Positions 1 to 9,888 of a DNA stretch of 64,000 nucleotides are shown piece after piece. The position numbers and the translations under genes are program-made. The notes beneath the pieces were generated by a model. That model saw only the letters and a list, made by a program, of their open reading frames with translations. It ran no database searches and was not told where the DNA came from. Each line of letters opens with the position of its first letter. The first letter of the stretch is position 1. The stretch comes from JAGVSV01 sp050952845 (GTDB lineage: Bacteria > Bacillota > Clostridia > Christensenellales > Aristaeellaceae), in contig JBMNLP010000001.1 in NCBI GenBank assembly GCA_050952845.1, positions 2,046,001 through 2,110,000 of the forward strand, given 5' to 3'.

Positions 1-70
1 GCAAATTACGCCATCGTGGCGCACAAAGCAACGCAGGATTTTTGTTGCTGGTTATGGCTCATTGAACAGA

Positions 71-1372
71 CTATTCCCGGATTTCCGTGGGGCCGATGCC
101 GGTGAAAGCATCTTGCGGCGCAAAAAGCACCTGCTGTTCATTGATTTCCACCAGCCACCGCCCGTCCGGCGCCTGCCCTATGAGCCAGATGTCATTGTCA
201 TATTCATCCAGAGGAACCTTTAACGCTGGCAGAGCCCTGGCCAGATATTCGTTTTCATTTTCAATGCCGGCATAGGAAGGAAAGCTGCATACAACGTTTT
301 CGATTTCCTTGCCGAACACAAGATCATCAAGGCGGAACCATGCCGTCAGGCCATGCTCAGCGTCCCCGATCGCCATGCAAACCCAATCCCCCCGCACTTC
401 TTTCACCTGGCCGACAACACGGGCAAAACAGGCGGCAAGCTTCCTGCCTTCAAACGCATCATACAGTTCTGCATGATCGAACTTTGTACAGGCATACCCT
501 TCGGCATCAAGGGCTTGCAGTGCTTTTTTGATAGAACCCGGGATTTCAGCGATGCTGAGCTTTTCGAGCGTTACGGGAAAGAGCGGTTTTCCGTAATGCC
601 GGGTACTGTTGTTTTGGGGAAGCCCTCCATAGGTGATATCGGCCAGTCCATGGTCCTGAATAGAAAATATTTCCTCACCGTTGTTGATGATCCCAAGCCG
701 CCACACCCCGGCAGCGTCACAGTATAAGGAAAACTCAAAAGCCTCGGTATCAACCTCAAGAAAATCGTTGTAGGAGTGAACACCATTGATTTCGAAATAC
801 GCCTGCTGGGCGGGCGAAAAGGTGGTTTGTTTGTACGCCGAACCATCCCAATGAGCGATGCGCAGGTTATGAAAATCCTGGGAGTCGGCCGCAATGCCTA
901 CCAGGTAATCCGGATAAGCAGCAAGCCATTCCCATGCCATGTCTTGTTCGAGCAGGAAGGCGGCGGCTCCATCTAAAACTGCACCGGGAAAGATGAATCC
1001 CGGGCTGTAATCAGGTATTTCGGACGGAGGCAAGTTATTGATGCAATTGGCCGCTTCTTCGTTCAGAGGAACCCTGACCCAATCAGACGCTTCCCACGGG
1101 ATGGGATCGCCTTTTTTCAGGGGATTTAACAGGGTGCATAGTTTCTTTAGCTCCAGCTGATTGTCCGCCACGCGCAGCAAGCCGATTTCGCAATGTTGGG
1201 CTATCTCATCGCCCCATTGCCCCGCGCCGTATTTGTTGATTCGCCAGATCTGCCAATCGGGGTATTCCTGTTGTACGGCAAGCTGCAGATCGTCATCCGA
1301 AAGACGATCTGCTGATGCTGCTCCGAGGAACAGGAAACAGAGGACGAACAAAGCCGATAATAAACGTTTCAT
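71..1372 (-). CDS. Exported protein of unknown function
   Basis: I do not recognise a family. The 433-residue product begins with a clear signal peptide (Lys-Arg, then a Leu/Phe-rich core ending near Ala-Ser-Ala), so it is probably secreted or cell-wall associated. The start at 1372 is chosen because AAAGGAG lies 8 nt upstream and the signal peptide begins there; the frame stays open further upstream but without a ribosome site. The mature part is rich in Trp, Tyr and acidic residues, and a stretch near residues 310-350 looks SH3-like. Its style resembles the exported proteins at 7.5-15.4 kb, although it has no visible LRRs. It is divergent from the fructokinase gene. Confidence 0.75.
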   Translation of the reverse strand: MKRLLSALFVLCFLFLGAASADRLSDDDLQLAVQQEYPDWQIWRINKYGAGQWGDEIAQHCEIGLLRVADNQLELKKLCTLLNPLKKGDPIPWEASDWVRVPLNEEAANCINNLPPSEIPDYSPGFIFPGAVLDGAAAFLLEQDMAWEWLAAYPDYLVGIAADSQDFHNLRIAHWDGSAYKQTTFSPAQQAYFEINGVHSYNDFLEVDTEAFEFSLYCDAAGVWRLGIINNGEEIFSIQDHGLADITYGGLPQNNSTRHYGKPLFPVTLEKLSIAEIPGSIKKALQALDAEGYACTKFDHAELYDAFEGRKLAACFARVVGQVKEVRGDWVCMAIGDAEHGLTAWFRLDDLVFGKEIENVVCSFPSYAGIENENEYLARALPALKVPLDEYDNDIWLIGQAPDGRWLVEINEQQVLFAPQDAFTGIGPTEIRE

Positions 1373-1525
1373 GGTTCTTTCTCCTTTCATTAGGTAGCCC
1401 CTGGGCTTTCCATACATGATTCCCGTTGATATATTATCACCCCGATCATCTTTTTGTAAAACAAATCGTATAAGGCGGCGTTTTTTGTTATAATGAATGC
1501 CTACCAATTATAAAGGAGGAGGCGC

Positions 1526-2485
1526 ATGATGACGGATATTTTAGGGTTGGGAGAGCTGCTGGTGGATTTTACCCCCGACGGCGTCAACGACCAGGGCATG
1601 GCCCGCTACGCCCGCAACCCGGGCGGAAGCATCCCGAATATGCTGGCTATGTACGCTAAGATGGGGGGCAGCGCCGCTTTTGTGGGCAAAGTGGGCCGGG
1701 ACGCCTTCGGCGATTTTTTGATCAGCCAGCTGGAAAAGGCCGGCGTGTACGCTTCCGGGGTGCTGCGTGATGACAGGGTGCCCACGACCCTGGCCATTGT
1801 CAACCTGCTGGAGAATGGGGACCGATCCTTTCACTTCTACCGAAAGCCGGGCGCCGACATCCTCCTGAGGGAGGCCGAGCTGCCCCTTGCCCGCATCCGG
1901 GCTGCGCGCCGCTTTCACTTTGCCGGCGTCAGCCTGACGGATGAGCCGGCGAGAAGCGCCACGTTTGCGGCGGTCAGGCTGGCCAGGGACAGCGGCGCTT
2001 TCATCAGCTTTGACTGCAACCACCGCGCCAGCCTTTGGGATGATCAGCAGGAAGCCAGATCGATCCTGCTCAGCGCCCTGCCGCTGGCCGACATCGTCAA
2101 GCTGTCCGAGGAGGAGCTGTTCCTCCTGCAGGATTGCGGGGATTTGACATCGGGCGCGCGGGCTGTCCTGGACATGGGGCCCCAGGCTGTGCTGATTTCC
2201 CGGGGCGAAAAGGGAGCCTGTGTCTTTACCCCGCAGTGTTTCTGTGAAAGGCCGGCCTATGCGGTGCAGGTGGTGGATACAACCGGCTGCGGGGATGCTT
2301 TTTTAGGGGCTTTGCTGTATGAATTGTACCGCCTGGACAAGCCGCTGGACAGCCTGGGGGAGGATGCGTGGGGAAGGTTGCTGGCCTATGGCAATGCCGC
2401 GGGCAGCCTGACCGCCACCCGCCGCGGGGGCATCCCCGCCCTGCCGGAACGGGAAGCCGTTGAGCGCTTAGCGTCCGGCAGATAG
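1526..2485 (+). CDS. scrK: Fructokinase (PfkB/ribokinase family)
   Basis: Cytoplasmic sugar kinase, most likely ATP-dependent phosphorylation of fructose to fructose 6-phosphate. The 319-residue length is typical of PfkB kinases. The N-terminal GELLVDF and the PGGSIPNML segment match the sugar-binding signature, and DTTGCGDAF at residues 251-259 is the PfkB C-terminal signature with D257 as the expected catalytic base. AAAGGAGG lies just upstream, and a TATAAT box at 1489-1494 is a plausible -10 element. Substrate is inferred from overall similarity; another ketose or 2-keto-3-deoxygluconate cannot be excluded. It could take fructose formed by the mannose route at 47.9-51.0 kb. Confidence 0.85.
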   Translation: MMTDILGLGELLVDFTPDGVNDQGMARYARNPGGSIPNMLAMYAKMGGSAAFVGKVGRDAFGDFLISQLEKAGVYASGVLRDDRVPTTLAIVNLLENGDRSFHFYRKPGADILLREAELPLARIRAARRFHFAGVSLTDEPARSATFAAVRLARDSGAFISFDCNHRASLWDDQQEARSILLSALPLADIVKLSEEELFLLQDCGDLTSGARAVLDMGPQAVLISRGEKGACVFTPQCFCERPAYAVQVVDTTGCGDAFLGALLYELYRLDKPLDSLGEDAWGRLLAYGNAAGSLTATRRGGIPALPEREAVERLASGR

Positions 2486-2555
2486 ATCGCCCTGCCATTG
2501 CACCCCTTCCGGCAGCATGATATAATCACGCATATCAACGGATGGGGCGGAGGGT

Positions 2556-3638
2556 ATGGGCAGAAGGCGGGGGCAGCAGCTGTTTACCCCGGTAAAAAAA
2601 AGGCATACGGGCTTGTGGGTATCGCTGGCGCTGGTGTTTTTCGTGGTGGCGGCTGTTTTTATGCTGAACAACGCGCTCAACGCCCGCCCGGCGCTGCTGT
2701 CGCAGCGGGTGTCGGTGCCCGGTATCGACAAACGGCTGGAGAACTTCAGCATCCTGCATATATCGGACCTGCACGGCGCGTGCTTTGGCCGGGAGCAGGA
2801 GAACCTTGCCCGGCTGATCGCCAGGGAAGAATATCAGGCCGTGTGCCTGACGGGCGACTTAGTGGGCAAAGGCGGCGACATGCAGCCGTTTTTAGAGCTG
2901 GTGCGGCTGTTCCAGGGCAAGGCGCCGGTGTACTTTATTGCGGGCGATGACGACCCGGAGCCTATCCTCACCACGCCGCACGGCGGCATCGAGGTCAAGG
3001 CGCCCTATGTGCGGGCAGCGGAAAGCCTTGGCGCCGTGTATGTGGACGTGCCAGTGCGGCAGGAGGTGCAGGGGCTGTCGGTATGGTTTTGCCCGGAGGT
3101 GCTGTTTGGCGTGGACATCGACCAGGCGATGTTTTCAGCGGCGGAAAACAGGGACGCCATCCTGAACTCGGACAACCCCTATTCGCCGGAAAGCGGCGCG
3201 CTGCTGCGCGCAGCGGAGTACAGGCTGGAGGCCATCGCGCTGGCCAAGCAGGCGCAGACCGACATGAAGGCGGACGACCTGTGCGTGCTGCTCACCCACG
3301 CGCCGCCCGGCCGGGATGACGTGCAGCGCATGAAGGCGGAGCGGGAAGGCGCGCAGCACGGCCGGTACTACCCCGGCAGGCTGGCGCTAATCCTGGCCGG
3401 GCACATCAACAACGGCCAGTTCAGGCTGCCGTGGCTGGGGGCGGTATACCTGCCCCGCCTGATAGACCAGGAAGCCGGGTTCAGGCCGGGCGCCAAGGCA
3501 TCGGGGCTGTTCAGCGTGCTGGGCGTGCCGGTGTACATCAGCCCGGGCTTGGGTGTGTCAGGCGCTTACGCGCTGCCGCTGCGCATGTTCAACCGGCCGG
3601 CGGTGACGCGGGTCACGCTGACGGCGCAGATTATATAG
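2556..3638 (+). CDS. Membrane-anchored metallophosphoesterase with altered motif III
   Basis: Calcineurin-like phosphoesterase of the YkuE type. An N-terminal membrane anchor (about residues 20-39) is followed by the catalytic domain, so the enzyme should sit on the outer face of the membrane. Metal-binding motifs visible are ISDLHG (D71, H73), TGDLVG (D101), a THAPPG histidine and GHINNGQ near the C-terminus. The usual GN[HD] motif is replaced by GDDD around residues 129-132, which removes the expected Asn/His pair and may alter or abolish activity. The ribosome site GGCGGAGGG is close to the ATG. The next gene starts 8 bp after its stop, so the two are probably cotranscribed. Confidence 0.8.
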   Translation: MGRRRGQQLFTPVKKRHTGLWVSLALVFFVVAAVFMLNNALNARPALLSQRVSVPGIDKRLENFSILHISDLHGACFGREQENLARLIAREEYQAVCLTGDLVGKGGDMQPFLELVRLFQGKAPVYFIAGDDDPEPILTTPHGGIEVKAPYVRAAESLGAVYVDVPVRQEVQGLSVWFCPEVLFGVDIDQAMFSAAENRDAILNSDNPYSPESGALLRAAEYRLEAIALAKQAQTDMKADDLCVLLTHAPPGRDDVQRMKAEREGAQHGRYYPGRLALILAGHINNGQFRLPWLGAVYLPRLIDQEAGFRPGAKASGLFSVLGVPVYISPGLGVSGAYALPLRMFNRPAVTRVTLTAQII

Positions 3639-3646
3639 GTGTAGGT

Positions 3647-5749
3647 ATGAGAGACGAAAGAAAATTTATCAACAGGGAGCTGAGCTGGATCCGCTTCAAC
3701 AACCGGGTGCTGGGGGAAGCTGTCCGGCAGGACACCCCGCTGCTGGAGCGCGCGAAGTTCCTGTCCATCGTGTCCAGCAACCTGGACGAGTTTTTCATGG
3801 TGCGGGTCGGCAAGTTGGAGCGGAAGATCGACCTGGGGCGCAACATGCCCGATGTGGCGGGCCTGACGCCCGAGCGGCAGCTGGTCGAAATCCGGGCGGC
3901 GATCCGCCGCCAGGTGAAAAACCAATACACCGTGCTGACCACCCGCCTGCTGCCTGCCCTGCGGCGGGAAGGCCTGGTGCTGATGGACCCCAGGGCGCTG
4001 AGCGAGGAGCAGCGGTATTGGCTGTCCCGGTATTTTGACGCGCAGATCATGCCGGTGCTGACGCCCAGGATGATATCAGCAGCGCACCCGTTTCCTCTGT
4101 TGGCGGCGCGCCGGCTGTACATCGCGGTGCTGCTGCAAAGCCTGAGGGGCGGGCAGCCGCAGCTGAGCCTGGTGCCGGTGCCCGGGGCGATCGACCGGCT
4201 GGTGATGCTGCCGATGGGCGAGGGCAAAGCCCGGGGCGTGCTGCTGGAAGACGTCATCGGCCTGTTCCTGGGCAGGCTGTTTCCGCACATGAGCGTGCTG
4301 GCGTCCACGCCGTTTCGCATCACGCGCAACACGGACTTTCTCATCGACCCGGACAGCCCGGACGGGCTGCTGGAGGAGATGCGTAAAAACATCAAGCGCC
4401 GCTCCTACGGCAAAATCGTGCGGGTCGAGCTGCCCAGAAAATGCGAAAAAAAGCTGGCTGCGCAGCTGATGAAATCGCTGGAAGCCGACAGGACGATCCG
4501 CCAGCGCGTGGACGGCCCGCTGGACCTGACCTTTCTGCTGAAGCAGGTGTATGGCCTGCCCGGGTTTGACCACCTGAAATACACGCCCTATGAGGCGCGG
4601 ACGGACGAGCGGCTGGCGGCGAAGGAATCGATCTTCCGCACCATCCGCGGCGGCGACCTGTTTTTTTACCACCCCTACGACAGCTTTGACCCGATCGTCC
4701 GCTTTGTCCGGGAGGCGGCGGATGACGAGAATGTGCTGGCCATCAAGCAAACGCTGTACCGCATTTCAAGAAAAAGCCCGCTGATCCCGGCCCTGGCGCG
4801 GGCAGCGCAGAAGGGCAAGCAGGTGACGGTGCTGATCGAGGTGCGAGCGCGGTTTGACGAGGAGAACAACATCGCCTGGTGCGCCACGCTGGAAAAAGCC
4901 GGCTGCCATGTGATCTACGGCGTGCCCGAGTGGAAGACGCACTCCAAGATCACGCTGGTGGTGCGCAGGGAGCCGAACGGGCTGCGCAACTACCTGCACT
5001 TAGGCACAGGCAATTACAACGACTCCACGGCGCGCATGTACACCGACATGGGCATCCTGACCTGCGACCGGCAGTTAGGCGAGGATGCGGTTGCCTTTTT
5101 CAACATCGTCACGGGCAACCAGTACGCCTTTCCCATGCAGGAGCTGATCGCTTCCCCCTACGCCATGCGGCGGGAGCTGATCCTCCGCGTCCGCCGGGAG
5201 GCGTCCAACGCCAGAAGCGGCCTGCCGGCGGCGGTGGTGGTGAAATCCAACTCGCTGTCCGACCCCGAGATGATCCGCGAGCTGTACCAGGCGGCGGAGG
5301 CGGGCGTGAAGGTGTCGCTGTTGATCCGCGGCATCTGCTGCGCCCGGCTGCCGCACAACGACAACATGCGCGTCATGAGCATCGTGGGCAGGTTTTTGGA
5401 GCACGCGCGGGTGTTCATCTTCGAAAACAGCTGCAACAGGGAGGTGTTCATCTCCTCCGCGGACTGGATGCCCCGCAACCTGAACAAGCGCATCGAGCTG
5501 ATGGTGCCCGTGAAGGACCTGGGCATCGCCGAAAAAATCGTGCGCATCATCGCGCTTGAGCTGTCCGACAACAAGCAGAGCTGGCGGCTGACGCGCAGCG
5601 ACGGCTATATCCGCGGCGCGCAGGCAGGGGCGCCGCCGGTCAGCGCGCAGGAGGTGCTGATGTCGGGCAAGCTGCCCGAAAACCTTGACATCAACAGGGT
5701 TTTCCGCTTAACATACGATCAGGCAGACAGCAGGGCGTACGCCCGCTGA
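3647..5749 (+). CDS. ppk: Polyphosphate kinase 1
   Basis: Reversible transfer of the ATP gamma-phosphate to inorganic polyphosphate. The 700-residue product opens with FINRELSWIRFNNRVL, the typical PPK1 N-terminus, which fixes the ATG at 3647. The order is N-terminal helical domain, head domain, then two PLD-like catalytic domains. The conserved HLGTGNYN segment and NLNKRIELMVPV near the C-terminus are intact, and length is normal for PPK1. The gene lies immediately after the metallophosphoesterase, an adjacency that suggests shared phosphate metabolism. The ribosome site is weak, consistent with translational coupling to the upstream gene. Confidence 0.93.
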   Translation: MRDERKFINRELSWIRFNNRVLGEAVRQDTPLLERAKFLSIVSSNLDEFFMVRVGKLERKIDLGRNMPDVAGLTPERQLVEIRAAIRRQVKNQYTVLTTRLLPALRREGLVLMDPRALSEEQRYWLSRYFDAQIMPVLTPRMISAAHPFPLLAARRLYIAVLLQSLRGGQPQLSLVPVPGAIDRLVMLPMGEGKARGVLLEDVIGLFLGRLFPHMSVLASTPFRITRNTDFLIDPDSPDGLLEEMRKNIKRRSYGKIVRVELPRKCEKKLAAQLMKSLEADRTIRQRVDGPLDLTFLLKQVYGLPGFDHLKYTPYEARTDERLAAKESIFRTIRGGDLFFYHPYDSFDPIVRFVREAADDENVLAIKQTLYRISRKSPLIPALARAAQKGKQVTVLIEVRARFDEENNIAWCATLEKAGCHVIYGVPEWKTHSKITLVVRREPNGLRNYLHLGTGNYNDSTARMYTDMGILTCDRQLGEDAVAFFNIVTGNQYAFPMQELIASPYAMRRELILRVRREASNARSGLPAAVVVKSNSLSDPEMIRELYQAAEAGVKVSLLIRGICCARLPHNDNMRVMSIVGRFLEHARVFIFENSCNREVFISSADWMPRNLNKRIELMVPVKDLGIAEKIVRIIALELSDNKQSWRLTRSDGYIRGAQAGAPPVSAQEVLMSGKLPENLDINRVFRLTYDQADSRAYAR

Positions 5750-5777
5750 TTGTTGGCGATGATTCTCAGGAGGTATT

Positions 5778-7175
5778 ATGAAAGTTTACAACAGCATGAC
5801 GCGCCGGAAGGAAGAGCTGGTGCCCCTGAAAGAGGGCAAAATCGGCATCTACGCCTGCGGGCCTACAGTGTACGACTACTTCCACATCGGCAACGCGCGC
5901 ATGTTCATCATGTTCGATATGCTCAGGCGGTATCTGGAATACCGGGGGTATGAGGTGACCTATGTGCAGAACTTCACCGACATCGACGACAAAATGATCG
6001 CAAGGGCCAGCCTGGAAGGCGTCACCGTCAAGGAACTCAGCGAGCGGTTCATCAGGGAATACTACCAGGACGCGGAGGCGCTGGGCATCCGCCAGGCCAG
6101 CGTGCATCCCCGGGCGACGGACCATATCCCGCAGATCATCGATCTGATCAAAAGCCTGGAAGAAAAGGGATTGGCGTATGTGCTGGACGGCGATGTGTAT
6201 TTTGACACGGCGGCATGGCCGGAATACGGCAAGCTGTCCGGGCAAAGCCTGGACGACTTAGACGCCGGGTCCCGGGTGGATGTGGACGAGGAAAAGCGCA
6301 GCCCGGCGGACTTTGCGCTGTGGAAAAAGCAAAAGCCCGGGGAGCCGGCGTGGGATTCGCCCTGGGGCATGGGCCGGCCGGGCTGGCACATCGAATGCAG
6401 CGCGATGAGCATGGCTTACTTAGGCGAAACCTTCGACATTCACTGCGGCGGGATGGACCTGATGTTCCCGCACCACGAGAACGAAATCGCGCAGAGCGAA
6501 GGGGGCACCGGCAAGCCGTTCGCGCGGTATTGGATGCACAACGGTTTTCTGAACATCGACAACAGGAAGATGAGCAAATCCCTGGGCAACTTCTTCACCG
6601 TCAGGGATATCCTAAAGGAATATGACGCCGAGGACATCCGGATGTTCATGCTGTCGGCGCACTACCGAAGCCCGCTGAACTTCAGCAGGGAGATGATGGA
6701 GCAGGCGCGCGCCTCGCTGCTGCGGCTGTACGCCGCACGGGACAAGCTAAGCTTTCTGCTGCAGCATGCGCATGACAACGCGCCCAGTGAACAGGAAAAA
6801 GCCTTCATCGAAAAGGCAGAGGGCACGGTGCCCAGCTGGTGCGAAGCCATGGACGACGACCTGAACACGGCCGAAGCCATGGGCGTGCTGTTCGACTTAG
6901 TGTACGACATCAACACGGAGCTGCAGGGCTCGGTGGCGCGGGAAGCCGTGCTGGCGGCCAGGCAAGCCATGGATACCATCACCGGCGTATTCGGCCTGCT
7001 GACCAAGAAAACAGGCGAGCTGCCGGAGGACGTGCAGGCTTTGGCGCAGGAGCGGGAGCATGCCCGGAAGAACAGGGATTGGGCCAGGTCCGACGCGCTG
7101 CGCGACAAGCTGACCGCCATGGGCTACACGGTGGAGGACACCAAGTTGGGGCAAAAGGTCGTCAAGACGGTATGA
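5778..7175 (+). CDS. cysS: Cysteinyl-tRNA synthetase
   Basis: Charges tRNA-Cys with cysteine in the cytoplasm. The 465-residue length is normal. CGPTVYDYFHIGNAR carries the HIGH motif and the first zinc cysteine, and GWHIECSAMS and HHENEIAQSE hold further zinc ligands. NRKMSKSLGNF is the KMSKS loop, and the DALR anticodon-binding domain follows. CAGGAGG is placed well before the ATG. The stop overlaps the start of the ComEA-like gene by four bases (ATGA), so the two are translationally coupled. Confidence 0.95.
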   Translation: MKVYNSMTRRKEELVPLKEGKIGIYACGPTVYDYFHIGNARMFIMFDMLRRYLEYRGYEVTYVQNFTDIDDKMIARASLEGVTVKELSERFIREYYQDAEALGIRQASVHPRATDHIPQIIDLIKSLEEKGLAYVLDGDVYFDTAAWPEYGKLSGQSLDDLDAGSRVDVDEEKRSPADFALWKKQKPGEPAWDSPWGMGRPGWHIECSAMSMAYLGETFDIHCGGMDLMFPHHENEIAQSEGGTGKPFARYWMHNGFLNIDNRKMSKSLGNFFTVRDILKEYDAEDIRMFMLSAHYRSPLNFSREMMEQARASLLRLYAARDKLSFLLQHAHDNAPSEQEKAFIEKAEGTVPSWCEAMDDDLNTAEAMGVLFDLVYDINTELQGSVAREAVLAARQAMDTITGVFGLLTKKTGELPEDVQALAQEREHARKNRDWARSDALRDKLTAMGYTVEDTKLGQKVVKTV

Positions 7176-7522
7176 CCCGGCGGGCGGTATGGACACTGGC
7201 GGCGGCATGCGCCGTGCTGGCGTGCGTGGCGCTGTACGGCGCTGTAAGCAGCCTGTCCGCAGGGCGGGTCACAAAGCTGGTGGCGCTGCAGCCGCCCGGG
7301 CAAATGGCACCGACAGCCAAGCCGCTAACCGGCGGCATCAACGTCAACACAGCGTCAGTTCAGGAGCTGATGACGCTGCCGGGCATCGGCCCGGTCACGG
7401 CGAAACACATCGTGGAAGCACGCGAGGTATCGCCGTTTTATTATCCGGAAGATCTGAAGGCGGTGCGGGGCATCGGCGACAAGCGTCTGGAACAGATCAG
7501 GCCGTTTATTTCGGTGCCATAG
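7172..7522 (+). CDS. comEA: ComEA-like helix-hairpin-helix DNA-binding protein
   Basis: A short protein (116 residues) with one N-terminal membrane segment (about residues 8-25), a linker, and a C-terminal helix-hairpin-helix pair: INVNTASVQELMTLPGIGPVTAKHIVEAR followed by a second GIGDKRL hairpin. This matches the DNA-binding domain of ComEA, the surface receptor that holds incoming DNA during natural transformation. The SLBB-like domain of full-length ComEA is missing, so this is a short form. Its ATG overlaps the cysS stop. No other competence gene (comEC, comEB) is next to it, so a role in DNA uptake is inferred from the fold only. Confidence 0.75.
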   Translation: MTRRAVWTLAAACAVLACVALYGAVSSLSAGRVTKLVALQPPGQMAPTAKPLTGGINVNTASVQELMTLPGIGPVTAKHIVEAREVSPFYYPEDLKAVRGIGDKRLEQIRPFISVP

Positions 7523-7539
7523 CGCATGAACGTTTAGCA

Positions 7540-9852
7540 TTAGTATGATCGCTTGAGCAGCGCGGACAGCTCCCCTCCCCTGAACACCGTGCACGCACCG
7601 CCCATGACGCCCTGCTGCGCCGCGATTTTCTGTACATAATCAGGGGAGATCATCTCGATAATCTTCGAGCTGGAGCAGATTAGCGCGGCCTGCGCGTTGC
7701 CATGGCCATCCAGCGCCGCAAACACAATATCCGTTTGGTAGCAGAGCACAACAAACGCGCACGACCCATCCGCGACAGGGTCCAATTGGGCTGTCTGCGC
7801 CGTTTTCGCCGCAGCCCTGGCATAAGGCAGGCTGAACTGCGTGTTGACGATGTACGCAAAGCTGGCGGCCACATTGCCCGGGTTGCCCATCAGCACCGTC
7901 AGTTCGTCGAACTGCTGTTGGGTCACGCGCAGCACAGCGGCAGCGTTAGGGGCGGACATGTTATAGTCCGGGATTCGGCCCAGCCAGGCATATTCCTTCC
8001 GGTCGCAGGTCTGCCAGAATGAAGCGATGCTTTCCTGCACCTGCCCAGCCAGCGCGACCGCATCGGACACGGAGTGGGCATCGGGATCGACCCCCTCGCC
8101 CCAGGGTTCAAACGCCAGCGGCTCATCGGTCGTTTCGGTCACATAGCGCTGCGCGGCGCTGCCCTCCGGGGCGTGGATGGTGACTGTGGTTTCGTTACCT
8201 CCATACCGTCTGACCGATCCTTCCTCAAAAGCCGTTTCCGGGCTGGAAACATACAGATGGAACGGACTGACCTTCCTATTGTTGCTCCCGCCATGGGCAC
8301 AGATCGCGCCAAACCGCACCGTGCGGACGCTCTGCGGAAGCGTGACGCTCTCCACATGGCTCAGGTCATCGATAGCATGCGGCAGGACGCACGTCACGGG
8401 AACCCCGCCCGCATTCTCTGGCACCACGACGTTGGCGCCGCTCCCCAGATACGCGGACAGCGCCACCTCGCCCCGGAATGTGCGGAACTCAAAATCGCCC
8501 TCTATGAAGTATTCAACGGGCGGCATAGCGTCCGGGCCAGGGCACACGACGCACTCGTAGCCGTTTTCTTTCGCCCAGGTCAGCGCACGGCTTCCCTCCG
8601 GCGCGTAGATCACGGCGCTCTTCGTCAGCTCCGCATCAAAAAGCCCTGATGTCAGGCTGGCGGGGAAATAAATGCACGCGATATTATCGCTGTACATCAA
8701 CGCTCTCTCAGACACGCCCGTGATTCCCTCGCCCACGACCACACGCGCCAGCGTATCGCAGTAAGCGAGAAGGTGTCTTCGGATCTCCCCTATGGAACCG
8801 GGCAGCATCATGCGCCTGATGGAAGGATTATCCATCAGGGCAGCTCGTCCAAGCGTGCGCAGGGAGGCGGGCAGCTCGATCTGCCGGAGACTGGAACAAG
8901 CACGAAAAGCTTCCTCCCCAATGATCTCCAGCGTATCGGGCAGCGTGACGCTTTCCAGCGCTGTACAGTTGTAGAACGCCAAATCCGATATGCGCTTCAG
9001 CCCTTCGGAAAGCACAACGGAGCGGAGCGTCTGATGGCTCATCAGGCATTTCTTCGCAATCTCCGTCACCGTATACCCCTCAACCTCGCCGGGGATCACC
9101 AGCTCCGTCACTCCCTCTGCCAGCTCGGCGCGCTTGAGGTAGCAGTTTTCACCTGTGACGCCAAACACCAGCATGGAGCCGTCAGCCAGCTCATGCCGGA
9201 GCTCGCCGTAAACATAGGCGCGCAGGATCGTCCAAAGCTCCTGCTGAGAGAACAGGTCGCCGTCCAGCGCGTTTATTTTTCCGGAGCCTTTTGCGCCGTT
9301 GCGCTGCGCCCAAAAGCGCACGCTTTCGCCCGTTTTCAGATCGACAGCATAGGCCTCGTAATCCCGGTGATAGCTTGTCGTGGAAATGATGTACTTGATG
9401 CCCGACTCGACCTTATGCCAGCGCACGATCAGCGCGTACTCCGCTTCCGCCAGCGACGCCGCCCGCATCTCCGCTGGCATGCGAGCCAGCAGATCGCCGG
9501 CAAATTCAGGCACAGAATTTCCGGCGCAGTACAGCGCGATAAATTTGCGCCCGCGCATGGCGTCCGGCAGGCTGTCCGTTTCCGTAAACGTCAGCTTGTC
9601 CCAATCCTCCGGGATCAGATGCCCGGGAAGGCCGGGCGCGGCTGTGACTGTATAGCTGTTTTCCCAGCCGCCGCTTTCCAGTTCGGCAGCGTTTTCCGCG
9701 GCGGTTTTGTTCAGCACAGCAAGCTGCGCATCAAAGGTCCCCGCCTGGCGCAGCGCCTGTATATCGTCCTGCAACATATCCGCCAGCGTCGCGCTGCAAA
9801 GCACCAGCAGGCAGACAAGCATGGTCAGTATCAGCAACCGGGTTTTCATCAT
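7540..9852 (-). CDS. Exported BspA-type leucine-rich-repeat protein
   Basis: A 770-residue protein with a signal peptide ending near residue 24. An N-terminal domain (about residues 25-220) precedes a run of LRR_5/BspA-type repeats (about 230-430) of the form YNCTALESVTLPDTLEIIGEEAF. A second repeat block and a C-terminal region follow. The N-terminal domain, including the signature ESGGWENSY, is clearly paralogous to that of the protein at 13724-15445. No LPXTG or other anchor is seen. AAAGGAG precedes two consecutive ATGs. Such repeats usually mediate adhesion or binding; the ligand here is unknown. It converges on comEA with only 17 bp between the stops. Confidence 0.82.
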   Translation of the reverse strand: MMKTRLLILTMLVCLLVLCSATLADMLQDDIQALRQAGTFDAQLAVLNKTAAENAAELESGGWENSYTVTAAPGLPGHLIPEDWDKLTFTETDSLPDAMRGRKFIALYCAGNSVPEFAGDLLARMPAEMRAASLAEAEYALIVRWHKVESGIKYIISTTSYHRDYEAYAVDLKTGESVRFWAQRNGAKGSGKINALDGDLFSQQELWTILRAYVYGELRHELADGSMLVFGVTGENCYLKRAELAEGVTELVIPGEVEGYTVTEIAKKCLMSHQTLRSVVLSEGLKRISDLAFYNCTALESVTLPDTLEIIGEEAFRACSSLRQIELPASLRTLGRAALMDNPSIRRMMLPGSIGEIRRHLLAYCDTLARVVVGEGITGVSERALMYSDNIACIYFPASLTSGLFDAELTKSAVIYAPEGSRALTWAKENGYECVVCPGPDAMPPVEYFIEGDFEFRTFRGEVALSAYLGSGANVVVPENAGGVPVTCVLPHAIDDLSHVESVTLPQSVRTVRFGAICAHGGSNNRKVSPFHLYVSSPETAFEEGSVRRYGGNETTVTIHAPEGSAAQRYVTETTDEPLAFEPWGEGVDPDAHSVSDAVALAGQVQESIASFWQTCDRKEYAWLGRIPDYNMSAPNAAAVLRVTQQQFDELTVLMGNPGNVAASFAYIVNTQFSLPYARAAAKTAQTAQLDPVADGSCAFVVLCYQTDIVFAALDGHGNAQAALICSSSKIIEMISPDYVQKIAAQQGVMGGACTVFRGGELSALLKRSY

Positions 9853-9888
9853 GTTCTTTTTCTCCTTTCGCTGTGTTTTATCCCATTG

